From: an uncultured Bacteroidales bacterium
Lineage (GTDB): Bacteria > Bacteroidota > Bacteroidia > Bacteroidales > UBA932
DNA: 38,989 nt
Assembly (NCBI GenBank): GCA_910585445.1
Contig: CAJUEK010000006.1
Coordinates: 1 to 38,989, forward strand
Direction: 5' to 3'
Positions 33,984-38,989 of the stretch are shown here, piece by piece (position 1 is the stretch's first letter; each line of letters begins with the position of its first letter). The notes beneath the pieces were generated by a model. It searched no databases. It worked only from the letters and a program-made list of their open reading frames with translations, and had not been told where the DNA came from. The position numbers were made by a program, and so were the translations under genes.

Positions 33984-35789
33984 ATGAAAACATATAGAAC
34001 AATACTTTTATCTCTGGCAATGGCTTTTGCCGTATCGGCTTGCGTGACTCCCGAGGCAGATGTTCCTTTCGGCACAGGGGAATCGGACCTCACGTTCGAG
34101 GCTGTGGGCGGAAGGAAGACCATATCCGTGTCATCTGACGGGGAGTGGGTGGCATCCTCAGGAGAGCCTTGGATAACGATTTCTCCTGCAAACGGCAGGG
34201 GAAGCGGCCATTGTGACGTAATAATAGACTCCTCTCTTGTGCTTGACAACAGGACAGGTGTAGTGAACATAAGGAAAATCGCAGATGACGAGGTTGTCAG
34301 CATCAATGTCACCCAGGCAGGCTTCGACTACTCGATTACGGTTGACAAGCCTGAGATTTCAATACCTGAGTTCGATGTGCTGGACAAGCGTTATTTCGAC
34401 GTGAAGGTGAAATCGAACATCCCGTTTGACGTCAAGCTTCCTGACAATGCCTCATGGCTTTCGCTCGACCGCTCAAACAAGGAGCTTGAGCTTGACCGCG
34501 GCGTGCGTCCGCGCGAGGTCAGGGTGCGTTTCAGATGGAATGTAAGCTCTGTGCCTCAGGAGCGTATTGCAGAGGTGCAGTTCATACCTAAGGACCAGTC
34601 TGCGTCTCTGATAAGGCAGGACTTCATAACAGTAGTTCAGGGCGCCGCTGAGGAGATTACCCAGGACCGCAGGGGAGACTCTCTGGCAGTGCTCGGAGCA
34701 TGCCGCTCAGTTGCCGTATGGACTGAATTTGATTCTTCGCTTCCGATGGACAGGTGGGAAGGCATCTCATTGTGGCGTGAGGAGAATATGGATGACATAA
34801 GGGCGCTTGTCGCTTCCGACAGGGAGCATCTGCTTGCAGAGCGTGCTGAACTTGACGATACTGACCCTCTCAAGAGCCTCGGAGACGAGGAGTATCTTGA
34901 AGCCAAGGCACAGTCGTATGTAGGACGTGTCCGCAAGGCTTCATTCATGATGTTCACAACACGCGAGCCGCTTCCTCAGGAGGTGCAGTACCTCAGGGCT
35001 GCCGAGTCGCTCATTTTCATGAGCAACGCCAATACCTTCCTTATAAAGAGCCTCAGCACAGGCGAGTATCTCAACAACCTTACCCAGCTCAAGAGGCTTA
35101 CCGTAAGCGCCTATGGACTCAGCGAACTCCATTCAGGCATAACGGCTCTGAAGAATCTGGAATATGTGAACTTCTCAAGCAACAATTTCCAGGCATGGCC
35201 GGGCGTGCTCACTCCGCAGAATTTCCCTAAGCTTCACAGCATTGTATTCAACGCAAACCAGCGCAGGGTAATCTATGACCTTTCGAATACATCCGACAAG
35301 GATCTCGGAGGATTCATCGACAATACCGCTCCGGGAATGGACAATGCAAATGTCTTCTGGAAGAGGCTCCTTACTTGGGAGAAGCTCGATACTCTGATGA
35401 TGTCAGTGAACTATCTGCAGGGTACTGTTCCAAGTGATGCGGCAGTAAGGAACATGGGCATCAGGGATTATACCTCAGCTGACAGGGGAGACTCCCTTAC
35501 AGTTGATTTCATAAACCTTCAGCTGCCTCGCGTATTGCCTAACATAAAGCGTTTCGCTTTCAACTACAACAGGCTCAACGGCGAGTTGCCAATGTGGATA
35601 CTTTATCATCCGAATTTCAATTACTGGCTGCCTGACTCGTTCATCTTCAATCAGGAGGGAACTGACAAGAACGGCGTCAAGGCTGAATTCAGCAATGTAC
35701 CTATCAGCCTGGGCAATTACAGCAATGTTCCAGGCAACCATGGCAGCTATTATGATATCCATCCTTACAAACTGGATGACAACAAATAA
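33984..35789 (+). CDS. BACON and leucine-rich-repeat surface lipoprotein
   Basis: A 601-residue lipoprotein (lipobox VSAC, C20). A BACON domain covers about residues 32-108 (DLTFEAVGGRKTISVSSDGEW, then WITISPANG and VTQAGFDY). A second BACON-like domain is at about 110-224 (SNIPFDVKLPDNASWLSL to FITVVQGA). LRR units occupy about 375-560 (LTQLKRLTVSAYGLSELHSG, LEYVNFSSNNFQAWPG). A central helical part at 240-330 is not recognised. Its stop codon abuts the start of the protease gene, so the two are coupled. LRR plus BACON suggests ligand binding outside the cell. Confidence 0.82.
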   Translation: MKTYRTILLSLAMAFAVSACVTPEADVPFGTGESDLTFEAVGGRKTISVSSDGEWVASSGEPWITISPANGRGSGHCDVIIDSSLVLDNRTGVVNIRKIADDEVVSINVTQAGFDYSITVDKPEISIPEFDVLDKRYFDVKVKSNIPFDVKLPDNASWLSLDRSNKELELDRGVRPREVRVRFRWNVSSVPQERIAEVQFIPKDQSASLIRQDFITVVQGAAEEITQDRRGDSLAVLGACRSVAVWTEFDSSLPMDRWEGISLWREENMDDIRALVASDREHLLAERAELDDTDPLKSLGDEEYLEAKAQSYVGRVRKASFMMFTTREPLPQEVQYLRAAESLIFMSNANTFLIKSLSTGEYLNNLTQLKRLTVSAYGLSELHSGITALKNLEYVNFSSNNFQAWPGVLTPQNFPKLHSIVFNANQRRVIYDLSNTSDKDLGGFIDNTAPGMDNANVFWKRLLTWEKLDTLMMSVNYLQGTVPSDAAVRNMGIRDYTSADRGDSLTVDFINLQLPRVLPNIKRFAFNYNRLNGELPMWILYHPNFNYWLPDSFIFNQEGTDKNGVKAEFSNVPISLGNYSNVPGNHGSYYDIHPYKLDDNK

Positions 35790-37853
35790 ATGAGAGGAAT
35801 GAAAAAATATCTTTATATATTTTGTGCGGCCCTGGCATTGTCCGCCGTATCTTGCTCAATTGAAGACGTACCTGCTCCTGACGGAAACGGGACATCTTTC
35901 CCGTCAATACCGCAGGATGCGGTGGCCGGTGAACTGCTTGTCAAGTTCAGCCCGCAGGTGAGCGGAATCCTGGATAATCTTCTACCTGCGACCAAAAGCG
36001 GCGGTCCTGCAACACGCTCGGGAGTCGTTTCTGTCGATGAAGTCCTTGACCTTGTCGGGACTTATCAGATAGAGAGGGTTTTCCCTAAGGACAGCCGTTC
36101 TGAGGAGGCTACCCGCAAGGCCGGACTGCATCTGTGGTATGTGGTGCGTTTCAGTGACGAGTTCACGCTTGATGAGGTTGCAAAAAGGCTCTCCGCTCTG
36201 GGAGAGGTGCAGCAGGTCGAGCTTAACAGGACAATGAAGCGCCACAACAGCCGTAAGGCAATACCGTTCTCAGCCGGAACTGTGATGACAAAGGCAGGTG
36301 TGTTTGATGACCCGTATCTCGCATTCCAGTGGGATCTGGTGAACAACGGCACCATGTTCGCGGTCAATGACGCCGGAGAGCGCGTGGGCAAATCAATCGC
36401 AGGTGCTGACGTCCAGGTCCAGGAGGCCTGGAAGAAATGTACGGGCGACCCTTCCATAATTGTGGCGGTGCTTGACGAGGGTGTGGATTTCACCCATCCT
36501 GACCTGCTTCCGAACATGTGGACTAATCCGGGCGAGCCGGTTTACGGAGGTTCTGAGGACATGGACGGCAATGGATATGCCGGAGACAGGCACGGATACA
36601 ATTTCGTGAGGAACACAGGCCTTATCACCACCAATGACATAAACGACACCGGACACGGCTCGCACGTGGCAGGAGTGATAGCCGCCCAGAACAATAACGG
36701 AGTCGGCATAGGCTCAATCGCTGGAGGAACACCTGCGGCGCCGGGCGTGAAAATCATGAGCTGCCAGATATTCTCGGGCAATATCGAGACAAGCGCGCTT
36801 GCCCAGGTACGTGCCGTCAAATATGCCGCTGACAACGGAGCTGTAATCCTCCAGTGCAGCTGGGGATACATTTCCGGAGCTGCGAACGGCTATATCTACG
36901 GACAGGGATACTCGTCTGACGAGATGTGGATGGAATACAGCCCTATCGAGAAAGTGACTTTCGATTATTTCATACATAACGCAGGTTCTCCGAACGGTGT
37001 GCTTGACGGCGGAATCGCCATCTTCGCCGCAGGAAACGAAAATGCACCGATGGCATGCTATCCGGGAAAATACAAGGACTATGTCTCAGTGGCTTCTACT
37101 GCCGCTGACTGGACTCCTTCTACATTCACCAATTATGGTCCGGGAACAACCATCTGCGCACCGGGCGGTGACCAGAATTATTACTGGGACTTCACTGACT
37201 CTGCCGCAGGATACAAGCGCGGTGAGCGCGGATGCATCCTTTCTACGGTTCCGGTGCACGTAGCTGAGAGCGGATACGGCTATATGGAGGGTACTTCAAT
37301 GGCGTGTCCTCATGTCTCGGGAGTCGTGGCTCTCGGACTCTCATATGCTGCCCAGCTGCGCAAGCATTTCACTGCTGACGAGTTCAAGGAACTGCTTTAT
37401 GCGAGTGTTACTCCTGCAGCCGACTTCGAGAAGACATGGCCGTCTGTAAAGGTTTACAGGGATTTTGCGACTGAGATTGAGAATGTCCCTGCTTCCATGA
37501 GCCTTGCCCTGAATTACAAGGGCCAAATGGGCGCGGGCCAGGTCAATGCGACCAAGCTCCTTGCCGCAATCGAAGGTGCAGGCACGCCGATGAAATTCCC
37601 TAACCTTTATGTGGCTGTAGGCGCTGAGGTCGTTGCCGTTCCTGCGATATATTTTGCGGAAGGTACAAAAGACTTCACCGTTTCCGTTGAGGACACAGGC
37701 ATTGCAGAGGCTTCATATGACAAGTCCACAGGCAAGCTGACCGTAAAGGGAGTGAAAGCCGGCATGACCAGGGCATCCGTCACAGGCGGAGGAAAGGTCC
37801 ATGAGTTTGTGATAACGGTCAGGACTTCGGCCGGAGACCACGGCTGGCTGTAG
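35790..37853 (+). CDS. Subtilisin-family (S8) serine protease lipoprotein
   Basis: A 687-residue protease with a lipobox (SAVSC, C22), so probably tethered to the outer membrane. A prodomain of the fervidolysin/I9 type spans about 45-150 (AGELLVKFSPQV to VQQVELNRT). The catalytic triad is complete: D229 in AVLDEGVDFTHPDL, H289 in GHGSHVAG, S503 in GTSMACPHVSG, with the oxyanion Asn in FAAGNEN (N416). A C-terminal Ig-like domain (about 600-687) ends the protein. An ATG three codons downstream (35799) is an alternative start. It begins immediately after the upstream stop codon, and a DUF1573 gene starts one base after its own stop. It is the only clear enzyme of the locus. Confidence 0.92.
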   Translation: MRGMKKYLYIFCAALALSAVSCSIEDVPAPDGNGTSFPSIPQDAVAGELLVKFSPQVSGILDNLLPATKSGGPATRSGVVSVDEVLDLVGTYQIERVFPKDSRSEEATRKAGLHLWYVVRFSDEFTLDEVAKRLSALGEVQQVELNRTMKRHNSRKAIPFSAGTVMTKAGVFDDPYLAFQWDLVNNGTMFAVNDAGERVGKSIAGADVQVQEAWKKCTGDPSIIVAVLDEGVDFTHPDLLPNMWTNPGEPVYGGSEDMDGNGYAGDRHGYNFVRNTGLITTNDINDTGHGSHVAGVIAAQNNNGVGIGSIAGGTPAAPGVKIMSCQIFSGNIETSALAQVRAVKYAADNGAVILQCSWGYISGAANGYIYGQGYSSDEMWMEYSPIEKVTFDYFIHNAGSPNGVLDGGIAIFAAGNENAPMACYPGKYKDYVSVASTAADWTPSTFTNYGPGTTICAPGGDQNYYWDFTDSAAGYKRGERGCILSTVPVHVAESGYGYMEGTSMACPHVSGVVALGLSYAAQLRKHFTADEFKELLYASVTPAADFEKTWPSVKVYRDFATEIENVPASMSLALNYKGQMGAGQVNATKLLAAIEGAGTPMKFPNLYVAVGAEVVAVPAIYFAEGTKDFTVSVEDTGIAEASYDKSTGKLTVKGVKAGMTRASVTGGGKVHEFVITVRTSAGDHGWL

Positions 37854-37854
37854 T

Positions 37855-38682
37855 ATGATGCGCGGACGTTTGGCCTTTTGCCTTCTGGTGCTTTGCCTTG
37901 TCCCGCTTCAGCAGGCTGTGGCGCAGATACGCACCGTGCCGAAGGAATTGCTTGACAGCATTGCCAACCCGGCGGTTGCGGAGAACAGCTCTTTGATGGA
38001 ATTTGACACCATGCGCATTGTGACGGCCGGAATCGGTGAAGATGAGCTTCCTGTTTATTCATATGATTTTGTGAACAGGGGAGACAAGCCGATTGTGGTA
38101 AACCGGATCACCACTTCATGCGGATGTGCGGTAGCTGAATGCGCTTCAAGGGTGACTGGGCCTGGGGAGAGGGGCACCATATCGGTGACCTATCATCCAA
38201 AGGGACATCCGGGGAGGTTTGAGCGGAGGATATTCGTCTATACCAATTTGTCCTCTGAGCGTCCTACAGCCGTGCTTTCGCTTGATGTCACAGTGCGGGC
38301 CGGGGAAGACCGGAGCAGATGGTTCCCTCATCAGATGGGCCGCATCAGGATGAAGGTCAAGGAATTTGCTTTCCGGCAGGATGTCAAGGATGTGGTTTGC
38401 CTTGCTTTCCTGAATGTTGGTGATGTTCCTGTCACTCCTGTACCGGATACCGCCATGCTGCCTTCTTATCTGAAGGCCTGGTGCGAGACTCCCGGTGTAG
38501 AGCCTGGAAAGGAAGGGGAGATATGCATAGCCTTTGACCCTGACAAATTCCGTGAGCATGCTGCCGCAAATTCCGGATGGCTTTCAGGGGCATCTTCCCG
38601 AGACGCGTCAAGGACGGCCGTTGTGTTAGGCGGGGTCGGAGCACCTCCGAGGGAGTCTGCGATTATTATTACGATTCAATGA
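37855..38682 (+). CDS. DUF1573 domain protein
   Basis: A 275-residue exported protein (signal peptide ending near AVAQ, residues 1-24). DUF1573 is recognised by VNRITTSCGCAVAECASR (about 81-98) and GPGERGTISVTYHPKGHPGRFERRI; its Cys-Gly-Cys is intact. DUF1573 is an ASPM/SPD2/Hydin-like Ig fold common in Bacteroidota, with no settled function. It starts one base after the protease gene; an ATG one codon later (37858) is equally possible. The C-terminal part is likely a second strand-rich domain. Confidence 0.8.
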   Translation: MMRGRLAFCLLVLCLVPLQQAVAQIRTVPKELLDSIANPAVAENSSLMEFDTMRIVTAGIGEDELPVYSYDFVNRGDKPIVVNRITTSCGCAVAECASRVTGPGERGTISVTYHPKGHPGRFERRIFVYTNLSSERPTAVLSLDVTVRAGEDRSRWFPHQMGRIRMKVKEFAFRQDVKDVVCLAFLNVGDVPVTPVPDTAMLPSYLKAWCETPGVEPGKEGEICIAFDPDKFREHAAANSGWLSGASSRDASRTAVVLGGVGAPPRESAIIITIQ

Positions 38683-38734
38683 TTGGAATGCCGCCGGTTT
38701 GGCGGAAAAGTTTTGTAAAAACATGTTTTATTAT

Positions 38735-38989
38735 ATGAAGAACATATTTAAAAGCGCGCTGCTTCTTGTGGTGCTCTGTGCTTTTGCTTCTTGCGGGGAG
38801 CAGGTTGAGCCGGTTGATGAATATCTGGAGGTCACTGCAAACAATCTGTCAGGCGACTGGACACTTCAGACATGGAATGACGGCGCCGTGCCGGAAGATG
38901 GCGTGGCTGTCTATATCCGTTTTATCCGCAAGGATTCAAGGTATGAGATGTATTCTAATGTCGGCTCCATGGAGTTTGTCAGGCAGACG
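38735..38989 (+). CDS. Lipocalin-like lipoprotein, cut by the window edge
   Basis: The first 85 codons of a lipoprotein (lipobox FASC, C20, then Gly-Glu-Gln). The following NNLSGDWTLQTWNDG and VYIRFIRKDSRYEMYSNVG have the pattern of small lipocalin-like domains often found at the end of SusCD loci. The gene has no stop in the window, so its full length is unknown. It is 52 nt after the DUF1573 gene on the same strand. Confidence 0.65.
   Translation, partial: MKNIFKSALLLVVLCAFASCGEQVEPVDEYLEVTANNLSGDWTLQTWNDGAVPEDGVAVYIRFIRKDSRYEMYSNVGSMEFVRQT

Overview
The window reads as a chromosomal segment of a Bacteroidota bacterium, order Bacteroidales, of roughly even base composition. The evidence is a SusC/SusD pair, several BACON-like and DUF-type lipoproteins, promoters of the TTTG-N20-TAnnTTTG kind, no Shine-Dalgarno signals, and families largely limited to the phylum (DUF4954, DUF4458, a two-gene PycB-type carboxyltransferase). 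I cannot fix the genus.

Positions 1-20400 are mostly housekeeping. A tRNA-His with its own promoter and terminator is followed by a tandem promoter-bearing repeat in front of an oxaloacetate decarboxylase / pyruvate carboxylase subunit B gene. A small lipoprotein gene and recA lie on the minus strand. Divergent from recA runs a four-gene plus-strand cluster: rlmN, a patatin fused to an outer-membrane barrel, recX, and a DUF4954 left-handed beta-helix protein. Next come a pRiA4b ORF-3-like gene, a minus-strand sialate O-acetylesterase, purC, mtgA and an overlapping GNAT/Mom-like gene, divergent umuDC, pgi with a strong terminator, and an MBL-fold hydrolase.

Positions 20400-23550 form a gene-poor, repeat-rich island. 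It carries one REP-associated tyrosine transposase (RAYT) gene flanked on both sides by three clusters of a 30-nt imperfect palindrome. Neighbouring palindromes within a cluster are spaced exactly 50 nt apart. The island also holds a candidate promoter-to-terminator non-coding transcript of about 270 nt and an unrelated tandem repeat with a 147-nt period.

Positions 23600 to the right edge form one plus-strand run of nine tightly spaced genes: SusC, SusD, a DUF4984/DUF4843-like lipoprotein, a BACON-like lipoprotein, a DUF4458-LRR lipoprotein, a BACON-LRR lipoprotein, a subtilisin-family (S8) lipoprotein protease, a DUF1573 protein and a truncated lipocalin-like lipoprotein. No glycoside hydrolase, lyase or esterase is in the part seen. 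I therefore infer a surface system for binding, cutting and importing protein or peptide rather than a polysaccharide locus.

The three most noteworthy signals are the RAYT/REP island, the protease-LRR SusCD locus, and a promoter-associated repeat whose palindromic core changes sequence from copy to copy while staying self-complementary around a fixed AA loop.
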